A stretch of 64,000 bases of DNA. Source: RGIG3178 sp964533965 (GTDB lineage Bacteria; Bacillota; Clostridia; Christensenellales; QAND01). The stretch is taken from the NCBI GenBank assembly GCA_964533965.1, contig CAZHNN010000001.1, positions 62,001-126,000 on the forward strand, read 5' to 3'. Shown here piece after piece: positions 24,728 to 33,241 of this stretch. The notes under the pieces were generated by a model. It saw only the letters and a program-made list of their open reading frames with translations, did no database searches and had not been told where the DNA came from. Made by a program: the position numbers and the translations under genes. The number at the start of each line of letters is the position of its first letter. Within the stretch, counting starts at the first letter, position 1.

Positions 24728-25237
24728 TTACTTCTGATACATCCCTTCGATCTTGCCGATATAGACAATGTGGAAATCGCCTTTAGCATAGCTCTTTTGC
24801 CGGTAGGAATCGTCGCAGAACTCTTCTTTGACAAAAAGATGGCGGTAAAGTTTTTTGCAGACAAGGGCGAGCCGTGCCTGTTCGAACACCGGCGTCCCGT
24901 CAATATGCTCCAGCGTAAAGCCGCTTTCCTTCAATTTGTCGATATCCCGTCCCGATTTGCTGCCGACGATATCGTTGAGAACCTTCTTGTAGGAGGGATC
25001 GAACACCGTGATGGAAAAGGTCTCCGAAGCGTCCAAAAACTCGCGGGTGTAGCGCGATTCACGTACATAAACGGTAGCGATTTCTTCGTTCCAAAGGATT
25101 CCGAGGCTGCCCCAGGATATGGTCATGAAATTGACTTTGCCCTCTTTTTCCGCGGCAACGACGGCCCACGTGTCGTCATACAAAGAAAATGTGTTTTCTT
25201 TGAACGCCTTTGGTTCGCATTTTTCCCAGTGTGACAT
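24728..25237 (-). CDS. Flavin reductase-like FMN-binding protein
   Basis: The 169-residue protein has the split-barrel fold of flavin reductases: VNFMTISWGSLGILW and IATVYVRESRYTREFL are the FMN-binding parts, and ETFSITVFDPSYKKVL follows. These cytosolic proteins bind FMN and either reduce free flavin or act as flavin-dependent oxidoreductases. The start is ATG 25237, seven bases after AAAGGAG; an upstream ATG at 25243 lies too close to the SD. It appears to be a single-gene unit with no obvious partner. Confidence 0.85.
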   Translation of the reverse strand: MSHWEKCEPKAFKENTFSLYDDTWAVVAAEKEGKVNFMTISWGSLGILWNEEIATVYVRESRYTREFLDASETFSITVFDPSYKKVLNDIVGSKSGRDIDKLKESGFTLEHIDGTPVFEQARLALVCKKLYRHLFVKEEFCDDSYRQKSYAKGDFHIVYIGKIEGMYQK

Positions 25238-25307
25238 GTTCATTCTCCTTTCAAAATATCATGGTTTTCAATCAACTCGCCATGCAAAAAAAGCCGGGAT
25301 TATTGCT

Positions 25308-26417
25308 TTAACGGTCGACAGCGTCAAAAAACACCATCAGCAGTTGCTGCAGTCCCTGCGGGACGGAATCGGTTTCGATGTATTCTTCCATCGTATGCGC
25401 GCCGCGGCCGCGGTAGACACCAAGGCATACGCTTGGGATGCCCAATGAGAGCGGAATGTTGCAGTCGGTACTGCCCGAGGTGCATTGGATTAAAAGTCCT
25501 AACATTGCCCGGACAGCGTTGACGCGGTCTATAAGCCGCGTATCCGAAATATCCTTACCGCAGGGGCGTTCGCCCATCAGCGTGACCTCGATTAAAACGG
25601 ATTCCCTTCGCTCGTCGTCTATGATATCCAATACGTTCCGGTTGAGCACCTGCAAGCATTCCGCGTCCTCGGAACGCAGGTCCACCAAAAACGAACAGCG
25701 CTGTGCGATGGTATTGACGCTGGTACCACCTTCGATGATGCCGACGTTGTAGGTCGTCTTTGGGTGCTTGGGCACCTGTATGTCGTAGAGCCTGTCGATG
25801 ATGTGCGCTGCGTAATGGATGGCGCTTGGGTTCCCAAACGCACTGTAGCTGTGCCCACCGCACGTCTTGACCTCCACCCGGTATCGTATGCTGCCCACGG
25901 CCGTGGTGACGATGGCATCGCTTGTAGCGTCGATCGCGATGACCTCGTCGATCTGACCTTCATAATGCTCCATCAACGCGCGGACGCCTCGTAGGTTTCC
26001 GAGGCCTTCCTCGCCGACGTTGAACGCAATGATGCGGTTGTCCTTTGGCGTCGTTTTGCTTTCGACAAGCGCCTGCAGTGCTATCATGAGCGCCGCAACG
26101 TTGCAGCTGTTGTCCCCGATGGATGGTGCACAGATGCGGTTGCCGCAGGTTTCCGGGATGATCTTGTCAAGGCCGCCAAACACGGTGTCGATATGCGCCA
26201 GATCCAGCTGTGTTCTTGCGCCTTCCTCTCCCTTCATCGTCACCACGACGTTGCCGGCTTCGTCCTGCTCGCTTTGTATGCCATGCTCCCGAAGCCATTG
26301 CTGTACGAACTTCGCCTTTTCCGACTCAAAACCGGAGGGAGAAGGGATCGATGCGAGTTCTTTGGCCAGTTCGATGACCTTGGGAGCCAATTGTATGGAT
26401 TGGGATGAAAACGGCAC
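25308..26417 (-). CDS. M20 family metallopeptidase
   Basis: The 369-residue protein has the two-zinc M20 peptidase layout: LAHIDTVF (His and Asp ligands), APSIGDNSCNVA (bridging Asp), NVGEEGLGN (catalytic Glu pair), and the C-terminal His in GAHTMEEYI. The dimerisation lid includes CGGHSYSAFGNPSA and IEGGTSVNTIAQ. It is cytosolic and probably an aminopeptidase or dipeptidase (PepT-like). The start is GTG 26417 after AAGGAGG. It diverges from the 26573 lipoprotein gene. Confidence 0.88.
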   Translation of the reverse strand: MPFSSQSIQLAPKVIELAKELASIPSPSGFESEKAKFVQQWLREHGIQSEQDEAGNVVVTMKGEEGARTQLDLAHIDTVFGGLDKIIPETCGNRICAPSIGDNSCNVAALMIALQALVESKTTPKDNRIIAFNVGEEGLGNLRGVRALMEHYEGQIDEVIAIDATSDAIVTTAVGSIRYRVEVKTCGGHSYSAFGNPSAIHYAAHIIDRLYDIQVPKHPKTTYNVGIIEGGTSVNTIAQRCSFLVDLRSEDAECLQVLNRNVLDIIDDERRESVLIEVTLMGERPCGKDISDTRLIDRVNAVRAMLGLLIQCTSGSTDCNIPLSLGIPSVCLGVYRGRGAHTMEEYIETDSVPQGLQQLLMVFFDAVDR

Positions 26418-26494
26418 GAGAAGACCTCCTTACATTGACAGGCTTAAAACCGTTGAGTTGGTTTAGGTTTGCCCTAAGTCGGCAAGGCTTGAAT

Positions 26495-26523
26495 TTGCCC
26501 GGACAATGGTATCATGCTACAAT
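26495..26523 (+). promoter_or_regulatory. Probable promoter of the 26573 lipoprotein gene
   Basis: TTGCCC (26495-26500), 17 bases, TACAAT (26518-26523), 50 bases before the TTG start. Confidence 0.6.
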
Positions 26524-26572
26524 ACCGAAAAAAGTGCAAGAGTGCATTACATGCCGGAGGGAGGGATCGGTT

Positions 26573-28360
26573 TTGGCACGCAGATACGCTACGCGCGCGA
26601 CGGCTATAACGCTTGTCCTGTTGCTGCTATTGCCACTCTTTTCCGGCTGCAAGGTGAAGCTGTACCTCTCCGCCCGAAAGGACGAAAGCATCCTTAGCGC
26701 GCCGTTATTGCGCGGGACGCGGTATGCCGACAGCCTGGATGCAAAGTTGCTGCTGTTGTTCGATCCACTCCTTCAGACGGCAGCCGCACTCAAAAGCGCT
26801 GGGATCGACATAGCGCTTCACTATGAGCTTACGGAAACGCAATCCGGCATGGTACTCAAGACCACTCTCTACGGAAAGGGCACCGCATCTGCCATCAAAT
26901 CGGTTGCCATGATGAACAAGGGTTCCGTGACCCTGCCGGAGCTGACCATAACCGATAAAGGCGAGCTGCTGGGGGCACAGGGATATGACGCTGCGATGCT
27001 CGCCGACAGGGAGTATTTCAAGCATCTGCTGCTCTTAAGCGCCCTTCACGTGCCCTTTACGGTTTCGGACTACAATAAGGAAGCTACCGAGCGCGGCATT
27101 GCACAGTATGCCGTTTCGCTTTATGAGAGCTTCAAGGCAAGCGAGATCGATATTCGCAACAGCTTACCGACCGTCAAGGATGCGTTATCCGCCAAGTCCT
27201 ATGCCATTGGTCTATATGAGTATTATGCGGATATCCCTGCCGTCGAAGAGGTTTTTATGTACCCCTCGCGCTTTTATGCAACGGTGGGCAACTATCAAAA
27301 CGGCTTGTATGATCTGCTGTTCACCGATTCGGCACGCATTGCCACCATTGGCGATGCCGAAAACGCGCTTACCGTCATGCTGTCGTCCACAGGGCTGATG
27401 GGCGGCAAAACCGTTTCGCAGATCCTATCACGCTATGAAGAACACCTGCAGGACCCGTTGACGAGATTGCTGTGGGCGAGCCTGTGCCGGCAGTTACTCA
27501 AAGAGCTTATCCCCGATCCGCCGGATGGGGAGTATTTTGAGTATCCGGTGGAGGACAGCAAATCGGAGGATGTCAAATTTGCCCTGGGCTACGGCCTGGT
27601 GCAGTCCTATCCCGGATTTGGCACTTATATGCCTAACCAAAACATCCGATTATATCAATTGAGCGGGTTGTGCGCACGCCTTGTTGCAAGGCTGTGCGAG
27701 CTTGATAGATCCAAGGGAACCTTAGGGCAGATCAAGACAATCAGGAACAATCAGACAATCGGGTATTTTGCTGATCTTGCCGCCTATTGCCTGGATGCGA
27801 GCGGCGCAAAGGATACGACTGTACGGATTGCCAATACCCGGCCATATTCGTTCTATTACCGGCAGGCGAACACCGGCAGATACAGCGACGTAAACTGTAT
27901 GCCTACGTTGACATGTATGTGCCTGAAATGGCAAAACGAAAGCTTCTCCAAAACGCCGGAACAGATCCGCCAGGCCACAGATCCCGCGGGCACGGGCGGG
28001 TGGTCGCTGTATACGGCGGAAAAGGCGCTCGACGCAAATGGCGCCAAGTATGAGCAATGGACGCTATCCTATGAATCGGCGGACGACAACATTCAAAAAA
28101 TGATGTCGGAACTAGACTGCGGCCGCGTCCTGTACTGCATGATCAACGAAGCGGATCTGCGAAACGACGGACACTGCATGCTCGTGTACGGCTATGAGAA
28201 GAGCGGGGACAATGTTTGGTTTTTGGTCTACGATCCCGGCTTGGGAACGGCAACAGACGTATACGGCCGGCCGTTGGGGCAGATTCGTAAACTCGAAGCC
28301 CACTACGCGCAATGGATCACGCAGCGGTGGTCCTATGCCGTTTTATCCATTCTTCCGTAG
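26573..28360 (+). CDS. Large lipoprotein with SLH-like and C39-like peptidase domains
   Basis: The 595-residue protein begins with a lipoprotein signal (lipobox LFSGC near residue 25). The middle is mostly helical and unrecognised. At about residues 340-375 a segment with FALGYGLVQSYPGFG and PNQNIRLYQLSGLC resembles an S-layer homology repeat. The C-terminal 170 residues look like a C39-type papain-fold domain: Cys in DVNCMPT, His in GHCMLVYGY, Asp in LVYDPG. It is therefore probably anchored on the outer face of the membrane and may process or bind peptides. The start TTG 26573 is seven bases after GGAGGG. Longer frames upstream run through the promoter. Confidence 0.7.
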   Translation: MARRYATRATAITLVLLLLLPLFSGCKVKLYLSARKDESILSAPLLRGTRYADSLDAKLLLLFDPLLQTAAALKSAGIDIALHYELTETQSGMVLKTTLYGKGTASAIKSVAMMNKGSVTLPELTITDKGELLGAQGYDAAMLADREYFKHLLLLSALHVPFTVSDYNKEATERGIAQYAVSLYESFKASEIDIRNSLPTVKDALSAKSYAIGLYEYYADIPAVEEVFMYPSRFYATVGNYQNGLYDLLFTDSARIATIGDAENALTVMLSSTGLMGGKTVSQILSRYEEHLQDPLTRLLWASLCRQLLKELIPDPPDGEYFEYPVEDSKSEDVKFALGYGLVQSYPGFGTYMPNQNIRLYQLSGLCARLVARLCELDRSKGTLGQIKTIRNNQTIGYFADLAAYCLDASGAKDTTVRIANTRPYSFYYRQANTGRYSDVNCMPTLTCMCLKWQNESFSKTPEQIRQATDPAGTGGWSLYTAEKALDANGAKYEQWTLSYESADDNIQKMMSELDCGRVLYCMINEADLRNDGHCMLVYGYEKSGDNVWFLVYDPGLGTATDVYGRPLGQIRKLEAHYAQWITQRWSYAVLSILP

Positions 28361-28474
28361 AGCTCATCTTTTTACCACGTGGGTAGACGAATGGTTGCGG
28401 CGCACATTTTTCCGTCATTGTTCAGGGAAAATGTCGGATTTTCGGCACACAAAGGCGCTTCGTGCGCTTGTTTG

Positions 28475-28503
28475 TTGACACCAAAATGCGAACGGCGTAT
28501 TCT
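28475..28503 (+). promoter_or_regulatory. Sigma-A promoter of the ABC exporter operon
   Basis: TTGACA (28475-28480), 17 bases, TATTCT (28498-28503). The gap 28361-28627 has no other recognisable content. Confidence 0.7.
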
Positions 28504-28627
28504 GGCTAAAGCGCACGTGCAGATGCGTTTGGGCTGTACGGCGGTATTTTGCATACACTAAGGTCCGGCGGTGCGGGCTTCTTGGAAAAAGAAACGGATG
28601 AGATCTGTTATGGAAAGGAAGGCAGGT

Positions 28628-29332
28628 ATGCCGGCCTATATTGAACTTAACGATATTAAAAAGACCTATACCATGGGAGAAGTGGACATCCATGCCTTGA
28701 ATGGGGTGTCCTTTTGTGTGGAAAAAGGCGAGTTTGTGGTCATTGTCGGGCCCAGCGGCGCGGGGAAAAGTACGGTTTTAAACCTGCTGGGAGGCATGGA
28801 TACGCCCACATCCGGGTCGATGACGGTGGACGGGGAGCGGATCGATAGCTTCAACAACAGGGCGCTCACATTTTACAGGCGCTACGATGTCGGATTCGTG
28901 TTCCAGTTCTATAACCTCGTCGCAAACCTGACCGCGCTTGAAAATGTGGAGCTGGCTACGCAGATATGTAAAAAGCCTTTTGTTCCTCGCGAAGTCATGT
29001 GCAGCGTGGGATTGGGCGATCGCCTGAACAACTTCCCGGCGCAGCTCTCTGGCGGCGAACAGCAGCGCGTGGCGATCGCAAGGGCGCTTGCCAAAAATCC
29101 CAAGCTGCTTTTGTGCGATGAGCCTACGGGTGCTTTGGATTCCGCCACAGGCAGGCAGATCATGTCGCTTTTGCAGCGAACCTGCCGCGAATACGGCATG
29201 ACCGCCATTATCATTACGCACAATGTTAGCCTGGTTCCGATGGGCAACCGGGTGATACATGTCAAGAACGGCTTGGTGGAGCGGGTTGAACAAAACCTCC
29301 ACCCGTGCGATGCAGAGGAACTGGAATGGTAA
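28628..29332 (+). CDS. ABC transporter ATP-binding protein (MacB/LolD type)
   Basis: The 234-residue ATPase has Walker A GPSGAGKST, the Q-loop FQFYNLVANLTALENV typical of the MacB/LolD/FtsE group, signature LSGGEQQRVAIARAL, Walker B LLLCDEPTGALD and the H-loop IITHN. It energises the FtsX-type permease that follows. ATG 28628 follows GGAAGGCAGGT; an in-frame ATG at 28610 is less likely. Its stop overlaps the permease start (ATGGTAA), showing translational coupling. Confidence 0.92.
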   Translation: MPAYIELNDIKKTYTMGEVDIHALNGVSFCVEKGEFVVIVGPSGAGKSTVLNLLGGMDTPTSGSMTVDGERIDSFNNRALTFYRRYDVGFVFQFYNLVANLTALENVELATQICKKPFVPREVMCSVGLGDRLNNFPAQLSGGEQQRVAIARALAKNPKLLLCDEPTGALDSATGRQIMSLLQRTCREYGMTAIIITHNVSLVPMGNRVIHVKNGLVERVEQNLHPCDAEELEW

Positions 29333-32300
29333 AAAAGCGAATGCTGTATCGCGACACCGTTCGCGAAATCAAGCATACCATGGGCCGGTTCCTGTCCATC
29401 CTGTGCATTACAGCGCTCGGAACGGCCTTTTTTTCCGGCATCCGGACGGCTTCGCCCGTGATGCAGCGCTCCTTTGACACCTATGTGCAGCAAAGCAACT
29501 TCATGGATGTACGTTTCGTTTCCACCGTTGGGTTTGACGATGACGATGTCAGCGCGATCAAAGCGCTCAACGGCATATCGCACGTTCAGGCGACCTACCA
29601 AATGGATGTGCTCGCAGAGATCAACGATAAGAATTCCGTTGTCACCCTTTTATGTTGGCATGAGGGAAGCAATGCGCTCAACAAGCCGACATTGGTAGAA
29701 GGCCGGCTTCCGCAGAACGAAACGGAATGCGCGGTGGAAGCCAAGTACAAAAGACTCAAGATCGGTGATACCATTCCGCTCAAGAGCGGTACGGACGACC
29801 CGCTTTCGGACTATATCAAGAGCGACAAGCTGACCATCGTCGGCAAAATACAATCTCCGCTGTATGTCTCATTGATGCGCGGCAGCAGCACGCTTGGCAG
29901 CGGCAGCGTGGACGGGTACATGGTCGTGCATCCCAGCCTGTTCTCCCTAGACGTGTATACCGATGTCTATGCCCGCGTCAGCGGAGTGCAGGCATTGAGC
30001 GTGTTCGGTACCGCCTACGACAATCTGGTTACCCCTGTGATCGACCGTGCGAAGGCGTTCGGAGATGCCCGCGCCGCACAGTGGTATCAGGATACCGTGG
30101 CGGATGCGACAAAGACACTTGAAGGGAAACAACAGGAATACGACGACGGCGTAAAATTGGCCAATTCGAAGTTTAGAAGTGCCCAGAAGCGGATAGACGA
30201 AGGGCAGGCTCAATTGGAGGCGGGCGAAGCGCAACTGGCGGCTGCTCAGGCCTCGTTGGATCAGCAGAAGGCGCTGGGATTGGCGCAGATACAGTCGGGA
30301 CGCGCTGCACTCCAACAGGGGTATGACCAGTACAATCAGGCGTATGCCAATTATCTTGCGCAAAAGGATCATATGACGCCCGAGCAGCAACAGCAGGCGG
30401 AAGCGGGCTTTACCGCTCAAAAGGCGCAGCTGGATACGCAGAAAGCCGCGCTCGACGCGAACGAACAGGCGCTGTTGCAATCCATAGCCCAAGGGCAGGC
30501 ACAGCTGGACGCACAGAGGGCAGTCATTGATCAAAGCAGGACTGATTTGAACCAAGGGCAGAAAAAGCTTGATTCCGCAAAGCGCAAGGCGAACAAGGAG
30601 TTTGCCGATGCCAGGGAAAAGCTAACGGAAGCCCGTCAGGACATAGCGGATATCCCCGAAGCCAAATGGTACGTCATGGGGCATGATGCCAACGCCGGCT
30701 ATGTGGAATACGAACAATCTGCAAACAGGATTGGGACCATTGCGGGCGTTTTTCCGGTGTTTTTCTTCTTCATCGCAGCGCTGGTGTGTCTTACGACCAT
30801 GACGCGCATGGTGGACGAACAGCGTACCAACATGGGCACCCTGAAGGCACTTGGCTACAGCAAGTGGGACATCGCCTCAAAATATTTGATCTATGCGTCT
30901 ATACCAAGCGTCATCGGAAGCGTATTGGGGGTATTGTTGGGTATGTCCCTGTTCCCCTACGCCATTTTCAAGGCTTATGCGATGATGTTTTCCGTTCCGG
31001 GTCCGCTGTTGATGATGCATTATGAAAACGCTGCATTGGCTGTAGCCATTGCGGTCGGGGTATGCATATTCGCCACCCTGATGGCGTGCTATAGCGAATT
31101 GCACGACGCTCCTGCGGCATTGATGCGCCCGCGCGCGCCCAAAGCGGGCAAACTCATTCTGCTCGAGCGCATCGGCTTCCTCTGGAAACGTTTGAGCTTT
31201 ACCAGCAAGGTGACGGCGCGAAACCTGTTCCGCTACAAGAGGCGTCTGTTCATGACGCTTATCGGCATCGCCGGTTGCACGGGACTGCTTCTGACGGGGT
31301 TTGGCATCCGCGACAGCATCAAGACGATCGTTCAGAACCAGTACGGCAAGATATACCTTTTCCAGGTATCCGTCAGCACCAAGGACGATCTGAGCGCATC
31401 ATCGATCGATACCCTGCAAAAGGAGATCGGATCGACGCAAGGCGTTGTGTCATCCGTTACGGCATACGCCAAATCGATGGATTTTAACAAAAAGGGATAT
31501 GACAAGAAGACCCAGGCGATGCTGACGGTGTTTGCGGACGGAACCGATGTGAGTCCGTGGATAAGGCTGCTGGATATGCGCAGCCAAAAGACGATTCCGC
31601 TTGCGCAGCATGGCGCCATTATAGACGAGAAGATGGCGACCGAGATGGGCATTAAGGTCGGCGATGTCATCGAGATGCAGGAAGACGACCGGCGCTATTC
31701 CATCCCCGTTGTGGCATTGTGCGAAAACTACATTCGCCATGCGGTCTACCTGAGCCAGACGGGGTATACCGAAATCAAGGGCAGCGCCGCTCCGATGAAC
31801 CACTTTTATGTGAATGTGACACACAACGCGGATTTGAACGCGATCTGCGAAAAGATTTTGGCGATGCCCAACGTCGGCCAGGTCAACGCCTACACACAGG
31901 CAACGGAGACAATGTCTAGCGCCATCAAAGGCTTGGACGGGGTGGTCTGGGTATTGATCATCGCAGCCGCCGCGTTGGCGTTTGTGGTTATGTACAATCT
32001 GACCAACATCAACATCGGCGAGCGGATTCGCGAGATCGCCACGCTCAAGGTGCTGGGATTCACCAAAAGGGAAGTGGCGGAATACGTGTTCCGCGAGAAT
32101 CTGCTGCTCTCGCTTTTGGGCATTATACTCGGCTGCGCTTTTGGCATATGGCTGCACCGGTATGTGATGACGACCGTGGAGGTCGAGGGCATGATGTTCG
32201 GGCGACAGATATTCCTTTTGAGTTTTGGCATTTCGGTTCTGCTGACGTTCCTGTTTACCACCGTTGTGAACTTCGTAATGCTGCCGCGGCTGGCAAAGAT

Positions 32301-32334
32301 CGATATGGTAGAGTCGCTGAAGACGGTAGAATAA
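29326..32334 (+). CDS. FtsX-like ABC permease with extracellular coiled coil
   Basis: The 1002-residue protein has an N-terminal transmembrane helix (FLSILCITALGTAFFSGI), a MacB-like extracellular domain, a long Gln/Ala-rich coiled coil (about residues 253-438, with heptads such as AQLDTQKAALDANEQAL), then two FtsX transmembrane blocks (from FPVFFFFIAALVCLTTM and from VVWVLIIAAAALAFVVM) around a second extracellular domain. This MacB-type (VII) architecture moves substrates or force across the envelope rather than pumping through a classic channel; substrates include lipoproteins and antimicrobial peptides. No two-component system is adjacent. A perfect terminator lies at 32368-32398. Confidence 0.9.
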   Translation: MVKKRMLYRDTVREIKHTMGRFLSILCITALGTAFFSGIRTASPVMQRSFDTYVQQSNFMDVRFVSTVGFDDDDVSAIKALNGISHVQATYQMDVLAEINDKNSVVTLLCWHEGSNALNKPTLVEGRLPQNETECAVEAKYKRLKIGDTIPLKSGTDDPLSDYIKSDKLTIVGKIQSPLYVSLMRGSSTLGSGSVDGYMVVHPSLFSLDVYTDVYARVSGVQALSVFGTAYDNLVTPVIDRAKAFGDARAAQWYQDTVADATKTLEGKQQEYDDGVKLANSKFRSAQKRIDEGQAQLEAGEAQLAAAQASLDQQKALGLAQIQSGRAALQQGYDQYNQAYANYLAQKDHMTPEQQQQAEAGFTAQKAQLDTQKAALDANEQALLQSIAQGQAQLDAQRAVIDQSRTDLNQGQKKLDSAKRKANKEFADAREKLTEARQDIADIPEAKWYVMGHDANAGYVEYEQSANRIGTIAGVFPVFFFFIAALVCLTTMTRMVDEQRTNMGTLKALGYSKWDIASKYLIYASIPSVIGSVLGVLLGMSLFPYAIFKAYAMMFSVPGPLLMMHYENAALAVAIAVGVCIFATLMACYSELHDAPAALMRPRAPKAGKLILLERIGFLWKRLSFTSKVTARNLFRYKRRLFMTLIGIAGCTGLLLTGFGIRDSIKTIVQNQYGKIYLFQVSVSTKDDLSASSIDTLQKEIGSTQGVVSSVTAYAKSMDFNKKGYDKKTQAMLTVFADGTDVSPWIRLLDMRSQKTIPLAQHGAIIDEKMATEMGIKVGDVIEMQEDDRRYSIPVVALCENYIRHAVYLSQTGYTEIKGSAAPMNHFYVNVTHNADLNAICEKILAMPNVGQVNAYTQATETMSSAIKGLDGVVWVLIIAAAALAFVVMYNLTNINIGERIREIATLKVLGFTKREVAEYVFRENLLLSLLGIILGCAFGIWLHRYVMTTVEVEGMMFGRQIFLLSFGISVLLTFLFTTVVNFVMLPRLAKIDMVESLKTVE

Positions 32335-32367
32335 TCGCGTGCGTATATGCGCAAGAGTAAAAGAGTA

Positions 32368-32398
32368 AAAAAGAACCTCTGAAACAGAGGTTCTTTTT
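32368..32398. terminator. Bidirectional terminator between the ABC operon and the DUF1653 gene
   Basis: A 13-bp perfect stem (32368-32380 with 32386-32398) with A and T outer ends serves both converging transcripts. Confidence 0.9.
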
Positions 32399-32422
32399 GA
32401 TTGGCATTGTATATTCGATCTT

Positions 32423-32686
32423 TTATTTGCGGGATAGAGCTGCATGCAGCTGACTGGTGTCCTGTTCTTCTTCGGATTCCAGTAAGGCAAACCTCGGCAT
32501 CTTGTTGCCGTCCCGCTCCACCGTCTCCAAAAACATCGGAAGCGGTCGGACCCATACGCCATACTCGCCGTAGAGCGCCTGGTAGAGTACCATTTCCTCC
32601 TTTGTTTCGGAATGCCGAACGATTCCCCATACGCGATAGAGGTTGCCTTTGAAATGCCGGTAAATGCCGGTTTTTAATTCCCTGAT
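32423..32686 (-). CDS. DUF1653 family protein with an apparent ATC start codon
   Basis: The minus strand encodes a clear 87-residue DUF1653 protein: ELKTGIYRHFKGNLYRV, GIVRHSETKEEMVLYQALYG, VWVRPLPMFLETVERDG and MPRFALLE are the family signatures. No ATG, GTG or TTG precedes this conserved N-terminus in frame; the frame is closed by TGA upstream. A strong GGGAGG sits five bases before ATC (32684-32686), the best start. A consensus promoter lies about 95 bases upstream. The family is small, cytosolic and of unknown function. Gene callers that require canonical starts will miss it. Confidence 0.8.
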   Translation of the reverse strand: MRELKTGIYRHFKGNLYRVWGIVRHSETKEEMVLYQALYGEYGVWVRPLPMFLETVERDGNKMPRFALLESEEEQDTSQLHAALSRK

Positions 32687-32780
32687 GGCGGCCTCCCAAT
32701 GATTAAAAAAACACCCATGAGATGCTCATAATGCAGTCCCACAGGTGAATTTGTAAAAATAATTCCAAAACATTGTTGAG

Positions 32781-32809
32781 AGTATATCACACTGATACTT
32801 TAGTGTCAA
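32781..32809 (-). promoter_or_regulatory. Consensus promoter of the DUF1653 gene with flanking palindromes
   Basis: On the minus strand TTGACA (32804-32809), 17 bases, TATACT (32781-32786). The region from -10 to spacer contains AGTAT/ATACT half-sites, and a perfect ATACCGGTAT palindrome (32813-32822) lies just upstream of the -35, both suited to a regulator. Confidence 0.8.
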
Positions 32810-33007
32810 GCGATACCGGTATATTTTCTTCAGTAATACTGCAGTTTCAAGGCTTTTTGCAGCTTGTTGAAGTACCCAAACGAATAGATGAAGAACGGAA
32901 TCTCAATAATTAATATAAAAAGGTCGGCCATCGTCTGCACTATTTGCACGCGCATTGCCTACCATAGCAGTTCATAGGATGAAATAAGGCGTTCGGATCG
33001 CAAAAGC

Positions 33008-33036
33008 TTGCGAAATGGGCGTGAGTATTGTATAAA
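33008..33036 (+). promoter_or_regulatory. Promoter of the SCIFF operon
   Basis: TTGCGA (33008-33013), 17 bases, TATAAA (33031-33036), 35 bases before the SCIFF start. Confidence 0.7.
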
Positions 33037-33070
33037 TAGAAGACGGAAATCATTTTGCGGAGGAATCGAC

Positions 33071-33238
33071 ATGAAACATATCAAAACCGTAGCGATGGCT
33101 AACATCAGGCGGGGCGAGCATACCGGCTGCGGCGAATGCCAGACGAGCTGCCAGAGCGCCTGCAAGACATCCTGCACCGTCGCCAACCAGAGCTGCAAGA
33201 ATACCGCCAAGGTGTTCCGCAAGGAAAAGGCTCAATAA
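33071..33238 (+). CDS. scfA: SCIFF ranthipeptide precursor (six cysteines in forty-five)
   Basis: The 55-residue peptide begins MKHIKTVAMANIRRGEHTG and then has the family-defining run CGECQTSC, QSACKTSC and NQSCKN: six cysteines, each a potential thioether donor. ATG 33071 follows GCGGAGGAATCGAC. The maturase gene starts 3 bases after the stop. SCIFF peptides are conserved across Clostridia; the maturase links each cysteine sulfur to a carbon of a downstream residue. The product has been tied to quorum-type signalling in some species, but its role here is not shown by sequence. The C-terminus (VFRKEKAQ) is longer and more basic than the shortest members. Confidence 0.95.
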   Translation: MKHIKTVAMANIRRGEHTGCGECQTSCQSACKTSCTVANQSCKNTAKVFRKEKAQ

Positions 33239-33241
33239 TAG

